In this document: in pieces, positions 33,688-41,860 of the stretch | Position numbering within the stretch: position 1 is the stretch's first letter | Layout: each line of letters opens with the position of its first letter | Assembly (NCBI RefSeq): GCF_018131005.1 | Contig: NZ_JAFCJK010000011.1 | Location: forward strand, 180,857-244,856 | Length of the DNA stretch: 64,000 nt | Reading direction: 5' to 3' | Source: Bradyrhizobium lablabi | GTDB lineage: Bacteria > Pseudomonadota > Alphaproteobacteria > Rhizobiales > Xanthobacteraceae | Translations under genes and position numbers: made by a program | The notes under the pieces: model-generated | Seen by the model: the letters and a program-made list of their open reading frames with translations, nothing else | What the model was told of the DNA's origin: nothing | The model's database searches: none

Positions 33688-34128
33688 CTACCGCATCGTG
33701 ATCGCAAGCCCGCTCAGATCCGCATTCGCCATCAACCCCACCTGGTGCCCGGTGAGCTCGAGGACCGCGCCCTTCTGGTTGGTCAGCACGATCGCGCGGG
33801 CGCCGCGGCCGATCGCAAGGCCAGCGCCGGCCGCGCCGTAGACGCCCGCGACATCGGAGGGATGGTTGATGTTGCTGACGCGGCCGCGCAGCACGGTCTT
33901 GGAGCCGCCGAACACCAGACCATAGTCAAGCCCGCCGGTGGAGAGCGGATAAGTCCGCCCGCGGAAGGTCAGCGTGCCGCCGCCACCCGAGCCGCCGATG
34001 ATCCATCCGGCCTTGTAGATCGTGAGCGTCACGAATCCGCTGTCGGCATGGGCAGCGGATGAAAACGCGGCGCCGACGAAAGCCGTCAGCGCGACCAGCG
34101 CGGTACGAAGGGCGGATGACAAGCGCAT
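33688..34128 (-). CDS. Exported hypothetical protein
   Basis: 146 aa with a signal peptide (LRTALVALTAFVGAAFSSAAHA, cleavage about residue 28). The mature part is Gly-rich and beta-like: GWIIGGSGGGGTLTFRGRTYPLSTGGLDYGLVFGGSKTVLRG in successive strands, then AGVYGAAGAGLAIGRGARAIVLTNQKGAVLELTGHQVGLMANADLSGLAI. It recalls small Rhizobiales periplasmic proteins of unknown function; no catalytic motif. Divergent from the small exported protein at 34385. Confidence 0.65.
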   Translation of the reverse strand: MRLSSALRTALVALTAFVGAAFSSAAHADSGFVTLTIYKAGWIIGGSGGGGTLTFRGRTYPLSTGGLDYGLVFGGSKTVLRGRVSNINHPSDVAGVYGAAGAGLAIGRGARAIVLTNQKGAVLELTGHQVGLMANADLSGLAITMR

Positions 34129-34384
34129 AGATGGGTCTCCCGAAAAATTTGCATGCGTCGCGATTCGGCAACGAATCGCGCGTGATCCTTGAGTCTAGCT
34201 CGCACATCCTGCGGCGCAATTTGTCGCGGGCGCGGCCTCGACGACGCGCGCAATCGCGAAGCTTTGAAGTCGGGCGCGTTGAACCAGTCTTCGGGAATGC
34301 AATACTCAATTCATGTTCGGCTTCCCGGCCCTCCGCTCCAGGGCTCCCCTGCGGAGCACGTTTCTTCCAACCGGAGATTTCCAG

Positions 34385-34639
34385 ATGCGTCGCCTCACAT
34401 TTGCCTGTGCCGCCATTGCCGTCACGCTGTCAGCGCTTGCCGCTGCGAGCCCGGCCAGCGCCGCACCCTTTCATCTGATCCGCTGGCAAGGCAACGGTCT
34501 ATGCCAGATCTGGGACCAGGGCATCCCGAGCGCGCCGTGGCCGGCGGATTATACCGTCGTCAGCATGGAGTTGCCGACCTTCGAAGCCGCCTATGCCTTC
34601 AAGACCGGCCTTCTGGCCAACGGCACCTGTTCGTCATGA
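34385..34639 (+). CDS. Small exported protein
   Basis: 84 aa. Signal peptide to about residue 25 (ACAAIAVTLSALAAASPASA). Mature part about 58 residues with two Cys (GLCQIWDQG and the end GTCSS) that may form one disulfide, and several Trp. GGAG lies 8 bases before the ATG. Family not recognised. A strong terminator hairpin follows at 34669. Confidence 0.65.
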   Translation: MRRLTFACAAIAVTLSALAAASPASAAPFHLIRWQGNGLCQIWDQGIPSAPWPADYTVVSMELPTFEAAYAFKTGLLANGTCSS

Positions 34640-34668
34640 GCGGCGTGCAAAGGGTCGACTGATCACGT

Positions 34669-34699
34669 AGAGTGGGCTTCGCGCGAGCCCACTCTTTTG
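34669..34699 (+). terminator. Hairpin terminator before the GST gene
   Basis: AGAGTGGGCT (34669-34678) pairs perfectly with AGCCCACTCT (34686-34695) around a 7-base loop, followed by TTTGC. Only 14 bases separate it from the GST start codon. Confidence 0.75.
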
Positions 34700-34709
34700 C
34701 GTTGATCAC

Positions 34710-35402
34710 ATGCTGACGCTCTATTCCTATCCGACACTGTTCGGCGTCGCCGACAACAACGGTTACGGCCTGAAGGTGTTTGCCTTCCTGAAACTCGCCG
34801 GCGTGCCGTTCCGCCATGAGCACATCTTCGATGCCTCGAAGGCGCCGCGCGGCCAGCTTCCCTACATCGTCGACGGCGACGATACGGTCGGCGACAGCGA
34901 GACCATTCTCGCCTATCTGACCAAGAAATACCGCCTTACGATCGACAGCGCGCTGACGCCCGAGCAACGCACGCAGAACCTTTTGATCACCCGAATGCTC
35001 GACGACCTCTACTGGGTGATGTCGTATTCGCGCTGGAAGGACGAGCGCTACTGGCGCCTGTTCGGCGATGCGCTCAAGCGCGAGCACCCGGCGCTCACCG
35101 ACGAGGGCCTGCTCAAGGCCAGGGAGTTCAACGCCCAGCGCTACTACTACCAGGGCATCGGCCGCTTCGATCCCGACGCCGCGATGGCGCGCGGGCTCGC
35201 CGATCTCGGCGCGATCGCGGCGCTGATCCCGCAGCAGGGCTATGTGCATGGCGACACGCCCAGTGGCATCGATGCCGGCATCTACGGCTTCATCGCCAAC
35301 ATCTATTTCTACGACATCGATACGCCGCTGAAGCAGTTCGTGGTCGCCCACGACAACATCGTGCGGCACTGCCGCGCCATCCATGCGGCGGTGACATCGT
35401 GA
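34710..35402 (+). CDS. Glutathione S-transferase family protein
   Basis: 230 aa. N-terminal thioredoxin-like domain of the metaxin/Tom37-like GST branch: LTLYSYPTLFGVADNNGYGLKVFAFLKLAGVPFRHE, KAPRGQLPYIVDGDDTVGDSETILAYL (the cis-Pro and Asp-Ser glutathione-contact pattern). C-terminal all-helical domain from about residue 90, ending in a typical DIDTPLKQFVVAHDNIVRHCR helix. The catalytic Ser/Tyr/Cys cannot be fixed. Starts directly after a terminator hairpin and without a clear ribosome site, so it may have a very short leader. Confidence 0.82.
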   Translation: MLTLYSYPTLFGVADNNGYGLKVFAFLKLAGVPFRHEHIFDASKAPRGQLPYIVDGDDTVGDSETILAYLTKKYRLTIDSALTPEQRTQNLLITRMLDDLYWVMSYSRWKDERYWRLFGDALKREHPALTDEGLLKAREFNAQRYYYQGIGRFDPDAAMARGLADLGAIAALIPQQGYVHGDTPSGIDAGIYGFIANIYFYDIDTPLKQFVVAHDNIVRHCRAIHAAVTS

Positions 35403-35490
35403 TGCACGCAGAGCATCGCTGGCCTGCGTGGACAATGAACGCCATCTGATACAGGCTGGCGTCTCCACCGGAACAACAAAAGGAAACGCC

Positions 35491-36258
35491 ATGGCCCTTC
35501 TCGACAGCCACATCGCGGTCATCACCGGCGCGGGCTCCGGCATCGGACGGGCGATCGCGGCAGGTTATGCAAAAGAGGGCGCCCGCGTGGTGCTGCTCGA
35601 CATGAACGGCGATGCGGCAGCGGACGCCGCGAATGAGATCCGCGGTGCCGGCGGCAAGGCGGAGAGCTTCACACTCGATGTGACAAAGCGCGAGGATTGC
35701 GTCGCAATGGCGAAGCGGGTGGCGGACAAGGTCGGGCCGGTCTCGATCCTCGTCAACAATGCCGGCATCGCGCGCCGCAACGGCATGCTCGGCGCCGACG
35801 AGGCCGTGATCAAGGACTGGGAGGACGTCATAGCGATCAACCTGACCGGCGTGTTCAACGTGACGCATGCGTTCCTCGGCGCCTTGCGCGCGAGCAAGGG
35901 TCGCATCGTCAATATCGGCTCGATCCAGTCGTTCGTGCATGTGCGCACGCCGAGCTCGCCGGCCTACACCGCCTCCAAGCACGGCGTGCTCGGTTTCACC
36001 CGCGCACTCGCCGCCGAACTCGGCAAAGAGGGCGTGCGCGTCAACGCGATCGGCCCGGGCTTCATCGAGACGCCGCTCAACGCCACTGCGCGCGCCAACA
36101 ACCCGGAGCTGGCGAAGACCTTCATTGCGCACACGCCGCTCGGCCGCGCCGGCAAGGCGGAGGACATCGTCGGCCCCGCGGTGTTCCTCGCCTCCGACCT
36201 GTCCGCCTATGTCACTGGGTCGATCGTGATGGTGGATGGCGGCTATCGGGCGGTGTGA
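35491..36258 (+). CDS. Short-chain dehydrogenase/reductase
   Basis: 255 aa classical SDR, NAD(P)-dependent. ITGAGSGIGRAIA (TGxxxGxG cofactor site, about residue 12), LDMNG (acidic Asp after strand 2, favouring NAD), ILVNNAGIARRNG, catalytic Ser in GSIQSF, then YTASKHG (YxxxK), and a GPGFIETPLN loop. The C-terminal VTGSIVMVDGGYRAV is the usual FabG-like end. AGGA lies 7 bases before the ATG. Substrate not determinable. It follows the GST gene by 88 bases and may share a transcript. Confidence 0.88.
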   Translation: MALLDSHIAVITGAGSGIGRAIAAGYAKEGARVVLLDMNGDAAADAANEIRGAGGKAESFTLDVTKREDCVAMAKRVADKVGPVSILVNNAGIARRNGMLGADEAVIKDWEDVIAINLTGVFNVTHAFLGALRASKGRIVNIGSIQSFVHVRTPSSPAYTASKHGVLGFTRALAAELGKEGVRVNAIGPGFIETPLNATARANNPELAKTFIAHTPLGRAGKAEDIVGPAVFLASDLSAYVTGSIVMVDGGYRAV

Positions 36259-36327
36259 CGGCCAAGGCCGGCCGCAATCATGGCGATTTCAGGATTTTCC
36301 CCATCGCGGCAAGCATTTGGCCTCGCG

Positions 36328-36344
36328 TTAAGGGCTTGTTAACC
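36328..36344 (+). promoter_or_regulatory. CtrA-binding site
   Basis: TTAA at 36328-36331, 7 bases, TTAACC at 36339-36344: a perfect full CtrA box (TTAA-N7-TTAAC). It lies about 90 bases before the Fis-type regulator start. Confidence 0.65.
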
Positions 36345-36433
36345 AAATCCGCCCACCGTCGACATGGGCTTGGGGGAGTTGGTTCTCGATGTTTCCGCTT
36401 CAGCGTTGAGGCGGGCGTTGATCGGGAGGTGTC

Positions 36434-36685
36434 ATGTCCTACGCGTCCACCCTGCCCGCGCCGCAAGCTTTGCTGCCGTCGCTGGCCCCAAATGAAATCG
36501 TACCATTGTTGATTGGCGCCACCGTCGGCGAAATCGAACGAGAGCTCGTGCTGCAGACGCTTGCGCGCTGCAACGGCAACCGCACCCGTGCCGCGCGCGT
36601 GCTCGGACTTTCGGTCCGTACCCTGCGCAACAAGATCCGCGAATACTCGGCCGACGGCGTCGAGGTGCCGCCACATTGCGACTAG
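36434..36685 (+). CDS. Fis-type helix-turn-helix protein, FlbD-like DNA-binding domain
   Basis: 83 aa. N-terminal half is short and Pro/Leu-rich; the C-terminal Fis-type HTH is EIERELVLQTLARCNGNRTRAARVLGLSVRTLRNKIREY in order, the same module that ends NtrC-type activators. The RNKIREYSADGVEVP ending closely resembles the C-terminus of the flagellar activator FlbD as I remember it, but the AAA+ and receiver domains are absent. GGGAGG precedes the ATG. With a CtrA box upstream it may act in cell-cycle or flagellar control, inference only. Confidence 0.8.
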   Translation: MSYASTLPAPQALLPSLAPNEIVPLLIGATVGEIERELVLQTLARCNGNRTRAARVLGLSVRTLRNKIREYSADGVEVPPHCD

Positions 36686-36704
36686 GCCGCGACGTCGCGG
36701 CGGC

Positions 36705-37718
36705 TCAGATCGGCAGGTCGATCGCAAGCTGCCGCCAGCGCGACAGCAGCGAGTTGCCGGCAGGCTCGGGATAGCTGGCGAAGGTCACCGGCACTGTGGC
36801 GGCCTGTCGCAGCATGCCCGCGACACGCGTGGTCGCGTAGTCCCAATAGGCGCGCCGGCCATCCGGGTCCGCCGCGACCAGCGATTTCGCGAGAATCTCG
36901 ACATAGAGCGTCTCGACCGCCGTGCGCCACAGTACGCCGGCGCCCGACACGCCCGTGGCCGCGCCGGCGCGCGGATGCCACATGAGCCAGTAGTCCTCTT
37001 CCGCGCCCGCCCACACCGACGGCGGCAATGCGGGATCGAGGCATGGAGAGCGGCACAGCATCGGCTGCTTCGTGCGTACGTCGACGAAGAAGGCATGGTC
37101 AAGCTTTCGATACCAGCTCACGCGAAGAAATTTTCGGATCTCGACCTGATCGTTTGCGGTCATCCGCCGCTCACCGCCCCGCTCGAGATCGCCGATGATC
37201 GCCTCCAGCCTGTCGCGATCGAAGTATTCGACTTCCAACACCACGCCGATGTTGTGCGGAAACAACTCATCCAGCATGCCGACCATTTCGAGATAGAACG
37301 CACGCGCCAGGCTGCCGCCTCGCCACTTCGTCTGCACGCCGACATTATTGCAGTAGAGGAGACGGCTTGCGTGATCATAGGTGAAGAAGCCCAACCCGAT
37401 CGCGCGCTCTGCGGCGCGCAGGATGAAACAGCGTGAATCCAGCCTGTAGGACACGGCCTCGCCGTTGACGGTGAAGCAGCGCCGCTTGCCGACGTCGTCC
37501 GACAACACCCAACGCACGATATCGTCGCCACTGTCGCGTTCGTTCGGCGGAAACAACTCTTCATAAAGATCGAGAACGCCGCTGCCGCGAAACGCGGTCT
37601 CGTCCGGTACGTCGTGCCGCGTCACCACGATGTCGAGCGGCGGGACCAATTCAGGCCTACAGAGGGCGTGACCGCGCACGCGCGACACATGCTGCTCCCT
37701 GCCCGTCAAGAACCGCAC
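36705..37718 (-). CDS. Putative GNAT-fold acetyltransferase
   Basis: 337 aa. The central part looks like a GNAT fold: LDLYEELFPPNERDS opening helix, IGLGFFTYDHASRLLYCNNVGV strands, then KWRGGSLARAFYLEMVGML in the position of the acetyl-CoA pyrophosphate loop (R/QxxGxG/A, here RGGSLA). A long Cys-poor C-terminal extension from about residue 200 has no family I know. The start is probably GTG 37718, which has GAGGGAGA about 5 bases upstream; the TTG at 37751 has none. Acyl donor and substrate unknown. Confidence 0.6.
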   Translation of the reverse strand: MRFLTGREQHVSRVRGHALCRPELVPPLDIVVTRHDVPDETAFRGSGVLDLYEELFPPNERDSGDDIVRWVLSDDVGKRRCFTVNGEAVSYRLDSRCFILRAAERAIGLGFFTYDHASRLLYCNNVGVQTKWRGGSLARAFYLEMVGMLDELFPHNIGVVLEVEYFDRDRLEAIIGDLERGGERRMTANDQVEIRKFLRVSWYRKLDHAFFVDVRTKQPMLCRSPCLDPALPPSVWAGAEEDYWLMWHPRAGAATGVSGAGVLWRTAVETLYVEILAKSLVAADPDGRRAYWDYATTRVAGMLRQAATVPVTFASYPEPAGNSLLSRWRQLAIDLPI

Positions 37719-37847
37719 GTCGCTCTCCCTCGCGCCGAATCTCCTGCGCAATTATGACTGTTGATCGAGTGCACAGGCGCGGGCCCAAGAATTGAAGCCG
37801 TCATCCAACCTCTGATACAAGCGGCTGCCATTTGACGGAGCATAGCA

Positions 37848-38369
37848 TTGGTTGACGACACAACTTCTCGCCTGGGACGATCGGGGCCGCGTGGCCGTCA
37901 GGGCGAGCCGGGCCGTCCAGGTCCGCAGGGACATCCGGGCCGGCCGGGGCCGGAGGGCGCCCGCGGCAAGCCGGGACCGCAAGGTAAGCCCGGTTCGCAA
38001 GGCAAGGCAGGACCGCAAGGCAAGCCTGGCGCGCAGGGAAAAGCAGGTCCGCAAGGCCAGCGTGGCGAGGCCGGCCCGCGGGGGCCTCAGGGACAATCCG
38101 GTCCGCGCGGCGAGGCCGGCCCGCCCGGCCAATTGCCGTCGATCGACCAGGTGATGCCGTGGCTGCACATGATCTTCGACGCCTGGGAAGATTACAAACG
38201 CTCCAAGGAGCGCGAAGCGGCGGAGCAAGCCGAGCAAGAGGCAGTCGAGCGCGCAGCCGCCGAGGCGATCGCCAATGACGTCGATATCGGCGATTTCGAC
38301 GAAGATGACGACGACGATCACAAGAAGAAGAAAAAGCGCCGCCGCAAGGACAAGAAGGACAAGAAGTGA
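37848..38369 (+). CDS. Collagen-like protein with charged tail
   Basis: 173 aa. Residues 10-96 are 29 uninterrupted Gly-X-Y triplets (GRS, GPR, GRQ, GEP ... GPP, GQL), rich in Pro, Gln, Lys and Arg, able to form a collagen triple helix. A short helical part follows (SIDQVMPWLHMIFDAWEDYKR), then an Ala/Glu coiled-coil-like segment and a tail with DDDDD and about 18 basic residues. No signal peptide or membrane helix, so it appears cytoplasmic or exported by an unknown route. Translation starts at TTG 37848, with GGAG 8 bases upstream, which an ATG-only search would miss. Confidence 0.85.
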   Translation: MVDDTTSRLGRSGPRGRQGEPGRPGPQGHPGRPGPEGARGKPGPQGKPGSQGKAGPQGKPGAQGKAGPQGQRGEAGPRGPQGQSGPRGEAGPPGQLPSIDQVMPWLHMIFDAWEDYKRSKEREAAEQAEQEAVERAAAEAIANDVDIGDFDEDDDDDHKKKKKRRRKDKKDKK

Positions 38370-38566
38370 CGGCCCTTCTCGGCTCGTGGGTCATTCTCCT
38401 TCACGTGCGCATCTGAGCGGTGATCACCATCACATGGTGTATTGATGCTGATGTAGCGAAAAGGCTGGTGTCATGGCGGAGCTCCAGAGCGCGGATGACC
38501 AGGCATCCTGACCGGCGTCGTACTGCCCTACCGTGAGCCGCGTCACTGTGGCCGTCGCGCGCCGAC

Positions 38567-38833
38567 TCAGCCAAACCGAAGCCGCGAACGCTCCCTCGCC
38601 CTTTCCGCCTCCACCTCGCGGTCACGCACCGGCGCCGACGTCTGCAACGAAGTCAATAGCTTTCGCGCTGCATCGGAGACCTCGGCGACCGCGCGGTCGA
38701 AGGCGGCCTCATTGGCCTGCGACGGCTTGTTGAAACCGGACAGCTTGCGGACGAATTGCAGCGCCGAGGCCTGGATCTCGTCCTCAGTGGCAGGTGGCTC
38801 GAAATTGAACAAGGTCTTGATGTTACGGCACAT
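38567..38833 (-). CDS. DUF2277 family protein
   Basis: 88 aa. Begins MCRNIKTLFNFEPPATEDEIQASALQFVRKLSG, the diagnostic opening of DUF2277, with a helical remainder (FDRAVAEVSDAARKLLTSL) and a charged end. Function unknown; small cytoplasmic helical protein. GGAGAG lies 7 bases before the ATG at 38833; I rejected the longer start because it precedes the conserved MCRNI. Confidence 0.85.
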   Translation of the reverse strand: MCRNIKTLFNFEPPATEDEIQASALQFVRKLSGFNKPSQANEAAFDRAVAEVSDAARKLLTSLQTSAPVRDREVEAERARERSRLRFG

Positions 38834-38953
38834 GAAAGCTCTCCGTGCGCTGCCGTGGCGGGGCAGCTCCCCCAAAGGACGATCCGCTGCTGCAAAATAC
38901 GACATCGTGGTCTATCCTGACACCCTGATCGTTTCGGCGGAGCGAGGTTCCCG

Positions 38954-39199
38954 ATGAGCCACGTGACCTACAAGATCGTCCAGCATGACGGCGGCTGGGC
39001 CTACACCGTGAACGGTGTGTTTTCTGAACCGTTTGCGACCCATGCAGCAGCCCTCGCTGCGGCGCGGCGTGCCGCCACCGAGCAGCGCGTGCCCGGACGC
39101 ACCGAGGCGATCCAGTACGAGACCGCAGATGGAAAATGGCTGACTGAGACCGCCGCCGGCAATGACCGTCCGGACACCAACGTCGAGGACGGAAGCTGA
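38954..39199 (+). CDS. DUF2188-like small protein
   Basis: 81 aa. YKIVQHDGGWAYTVNGVFSEPFATHAAALAAARRAATEQ followed by IQYETADGKWLTE: the pattern of the DUF2188 family, two facing strand pairs and an Ala-rich helix. Cytoplasmic, function unknown. GAGG lies about 8 bases upstream of the ATG. The alpha/beta hydrolase start follows 142 bases later on the same strand. Confidence 0.75.
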   Translation: MSHVTYKIVQHDGGWAYTVNGVFSEPFATHAAALAAARRAATEQRVPGRTEAIQYETADGKWLTETAAGNDRPDTNVEDGS

Positions 39200-39341
39200 A
39201 CTATTCCCCGCGTCCGCCACGCAGCATGTGAAATTTTCCCGTTGGCGTCGCCATGCGCAGCCCTCGGCGCATGCTTCCTGCCATGCTAGATTCATCGCAA
39301 TGAGGCCCCGGCAAGGCGGCCCATGCCATGGGAGAACACGC

Positions 39342-40403
39342 ATGCAGATCTTTCGCGCGGCGCTTGTAGCCGCTCTCGTCTCGATGTCGGCAACGGCAAT
39401 GGCAGCAGATTATCCCGCGCCGAAGGACGGCGAGTGGATCGCGAAAGATTTCAAATTCCACACCGGCGAGACGATGCCGGAACTGCGGTTGCACTACACA
39501 ACGCTCGGCGCACCAACCGGGCAGCCGGTGCTGGTATTGCACGGCTCTGGCGGCTCGGCCGCAAGCATGCTGACACCGACCTTCGCGGGGGAATTGTTCG
39601 GACCAGGCCAGCCCCTCGACGCGTCGAAATATTACATCATCGTCCCCGACGGCATCGGACACGGCAAATCGTCGAAACCGTCGGACGCGATGCGGACGGG
39701 TTTTCCGAAATACGATTACAACGATATGGTCGATGCGCAGTACCGGCTCGTCACCGAAGGCCTCGGCATCAAGCATCTTCGGCTTGTGATCGGCAATTCG
39801 ATGGGAGGCATGCATACCTGGATCTGGGGCGTGCGCTATCCGCAGATGATGGATGCGCTGGTGCCAATGGCCTCGCAGCCGACCGCGATGGCGGCGCGCA
39901 ACTGGATGCTGCGGCGGATGATGCTGGACACCATCCGCAACGATCCCGACTACAACAGCGGCAACTACACCAGCCAGCCGCGGATGATGAAATACGCCAT
40001 CGCTGCCTATCGTTTCGCGAGCGCCGGCGGCACGCTCGGCTACCAGACGCTGACGCCGACCGCCGCGCAGGCCGACAAGATGGTGGACGAACAGCTGGCG
40101 CTGCCGGTTACTGCCGATGCTAACGACTACATCTATCAATGGGAGGCCTCGCACGACTACGATCCCTCCGCCGGCTTGGAGAAGATCGAGGCGACGCTGC
40201 TTGCGATCAACGCCGCTGATGACGAGCGCAACCCGCCGGAGACCGGTGTCACCGAAGCTGCGGTCAAGCGGATCAAGAACGGCAAGATCTATCTGATCCC
40301 CGCCAGCACTGAGACGCGCGGCCATCTCACCACCGGCAACGCGAGGTTCTACACGAAGCAGTTGCAGGAGCTCTTGCAGAGCGCACCGCAGCGGACGATG
40401 TAG
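39342..40403 (+). CDS. Exported alpha/beta hydrolase, MetX-like fold
   Basis: 353 aa with a signal peptide (FRAALVAALVSMSATAMA, cut about residue 20). The rest follows the homoserine O-acetyltransferase-like fold: LHYTTLG, LVLHGSGGSAASML (oxyanion loop), IVPDGIGHGKSSKP, and the nucleophile elbow GNSMGGMHTWIWG with Ser as nucleophile; Asp in INAADDERNPP and His in TRGHLTT complete a plausible triad. The leader peptide shows it is a periplasmic hydrolase rather than the cytoplasmic MetX. Substrate unknown. GGGAGA lies 7 bases upstream of the ATG. Confidence 0.82.
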   Translation: MQIFRAALVAALVSMSATAMAADYPAPKDGEWIAKDFKFHTGETMPELRLHYTTLGAPTGQPVLVLHGSGGSAASMLTPTFAGELFGPGQPLDASKYYIIVPDGIGHGKSSKPSDAMRTGFPKYDYNDMVDAQYRLVTEGLGIKHLRLVIGNSMGGMHTWIWGVRYPQMMDALVPMASQPTAMAARNWMLRRMMLDTIRNDPDYNSGNYTSQPRMMKYAIAAYRFASAGGTLGYQTLTPTAAQADKMVDEQLALPVTADANDYIYQWEASHDYDPSAGLEKIEATLLAINAADDERNPPETGVTEAAVKRIKNGKIYLIPASTETRGHLTTGNARFYTKQLQELLQSAPQRTM

Positions 40404-40586
40404 GCCGCGATCGAGCCCGCGCGATGCCGCGAGAAGCTCGATCGCTCCGGGCCTGCCCGAGGCGGTCGACGACGTGCATCGGGGAGTGCCGGCGGATCGG
40501 TTTAGATGACATCGAGATGACGACGGCGGTGCTCGATGCTAATCTGGGCGCAACGGAGAGATGCCGCAACTGACCGGAGAACTGCA

Positions 40587-41192
40587 TTGACCGATCTTGC
40601 CGCTTCGGATCTCGCCACGATCTATCCACAACCGACCGCGCGCGTCATCGCCAAGGCGCGCCCGGAGATCGATGCTCACGCCAGAAAATTCATCGAGATG
40701 TCGCCGTTCTGCGTGCTGGCGACCTCGGGCTCGGACGGTAGCGTCGACGCCTCGCCGCGCGGCGGCACGCCGGGCTTCGTCTGCGTCGCCGGGCCGAACG
40801 AGCTCTTGATGCCGGATCGCTCCGGCAACAACCGCATCGACAGCTTTCGCAACATCGTGGAAGGGACGGGCTTGCTGCAACTGATCTTCTTCGTCCCCGG
40901 CATCGACGAGACGCTACGCATCGGCGGCAGAGGCCGCCTGTCGGCCGATCCGGATCTGCTTGGATCGATGATCGAGTTCGGCAAGCCGCCGCGCGCGGTG
41001 CTGCGCATCGAGGTCAAGGAAGCCTATTTCCACTGCGGCAAGGCGCTGATGCGCTCGAGGCTGTGGGCGGCGGATACCCGCGTCGAGCGCAAGGTATTCC
41101 CAAGCATCAGCCAGGTGATCCATGACCAGACCACGCTCGGCGAGCCGGAGAGCCAGGAGGTCGTCTACGAGCGCTACAAGACGCAGCTATGA
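40587..41192 (+). CDS. Pyridoxamine 5'-phosphate oxidase-family FMN protein
   Basis: 201 aa from TTG 40587, which has GGAGA 6 bases upstream and fits the first residues of the family (TDLAASDLATIYPQP). The split-barrel FMN-binding fold shows as SPFCVLATSGSDGSVDASPRGGTPGFV, DRSGNNRIDSFRNIVEG (flavin-phosphate contacts), LIFFVPGIDETLRIGGRGRLS, and a C-terminal HCGKALMRSRLW with the common GKA Cys-His region. Likely a flavin-dependent reductase or oxidase of a small molecule. Cytoplasmic, no neighbours in an operon. Confidence 0.8.
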   Translation: MTDLAASDLATIYPQPTARVIAKARPEIDAHARKFIEMSPFCVLATSGSDGSVDASPRGGTPGFVCVAGPNELLMPDRSGNNRIDSFRNIVEGTGLLQLIFFVPGIDETLRIGGRGRLSADPDLLGSMIEFGKPPRAVLRIEVKEAYFHCGKALMRSRLWAADTRVERKVFPSISQVIHDQTTLGEPESQEVVYERYKTQL

Positions 41193-41340
41193 CGCGACAT
41201 GGTGTCGCCTCGTGCCGTTTTGAGACAACGGCGCCTTGTTAACATTACTTCTTAACCAATAATTAATTATGAGTTTGCGGGCGTGGCGAGGCCCTGTTTA
41301 GCGTTCGTTGGAAAGCTTCGTAACCGAGTTGGTGCGTGTC

Positions 41341-41757
41341 ATGGCGTATAGAATGCATTGGGCGCTCCTAGCGTCCGTCAGCGTTGCAGCGTTGATACTT
41401 GCTTCGTCGAGCGACCTATTCGCGAGATCCGGAAGTGTAGTAGCGCGCGGCGGGTTCACCTCGCCGCATTCCGCCGTCCGTCATCACGGACGCAACCTTG
41501 GCATCTTCTGGCCGTCGCTAAGCGGAGACGATTACGGCGGGTACAACGCGCCGCTCGCCGAAGTTCCGCCGGCGGCGGTATCAAACGACATCAACTACAC
41601 GTACAAATATGACGTCCCGTGGGACTGGGCGCATCGCTATCCTCCGGCGGTGGCCCCTTCCGATCGGCCGTATGTGTCGAGCTGCCCCACCGAGACGGTA
41701 ACGGTCCCCGGTCGCGGGGGCGTAGAGCAGACTGTCAACGTCATCCGCTGCTACTGA
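41341..41757 (+). CDS. Small exported protein, Tyr/Pro-rich
   Basis: 138 aa with a signal peptide (about residues 1-29, HWALLASVSVAALILASSSDLFA). The mature part has GIFWPSLSGDDYGGYNAP, YKYDVPWDWAHRYPPAVAP and two Cys, in SSCPTETVTVPGRGG and the terminal RCY, that may pair. Resembles Bradyrhizobium proteins I can recall only as hypothetical. Weak ribosome site; starts at 41341 or 41353. A strong terminator follows. Confidence 0.65.
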   Translation: MAYRMHWALLASVSVAALILASSSDLFARSGSVVARGGFTSPHSAVRHHGRNLGIFWPSLSGDDYGGYNAPLAEVPPAAVSNDINYTYKYDVPWDWAHRYPPAVAPSDRPYVSSCPTETVTVPGRGGVEQTVNVIRCY

Positions 41758-41794
41758 CCGACCCCGAAACGCAGGGATGCGGCCGAGAATCAAG

Positions 41795-41820
41795 AAAGCC
41801 GCCCCGTGGGCGGCCTTTTT
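41795..41820 (+). terminator. Rho-independent terminator
   Basis: GCCGCCC-CGT-GGGCGGC stem followed by CTTTTT, about 40 bases after the Tyr/Pro-rich protein stop and just before the convergent bfr gene. Confidence 0.8.
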
Positions 41821-41860
41821 CGTTCCGCGGTAGAGCGTCCGGCGACAGCGGCCCGGGGCC

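Noticed and set aside
41238..41260. TTAA...TTAA before the Tyr/Pro-rich exported protein as a CtrA box
   Set aside because: The spacing is 9 bases instead of 7.
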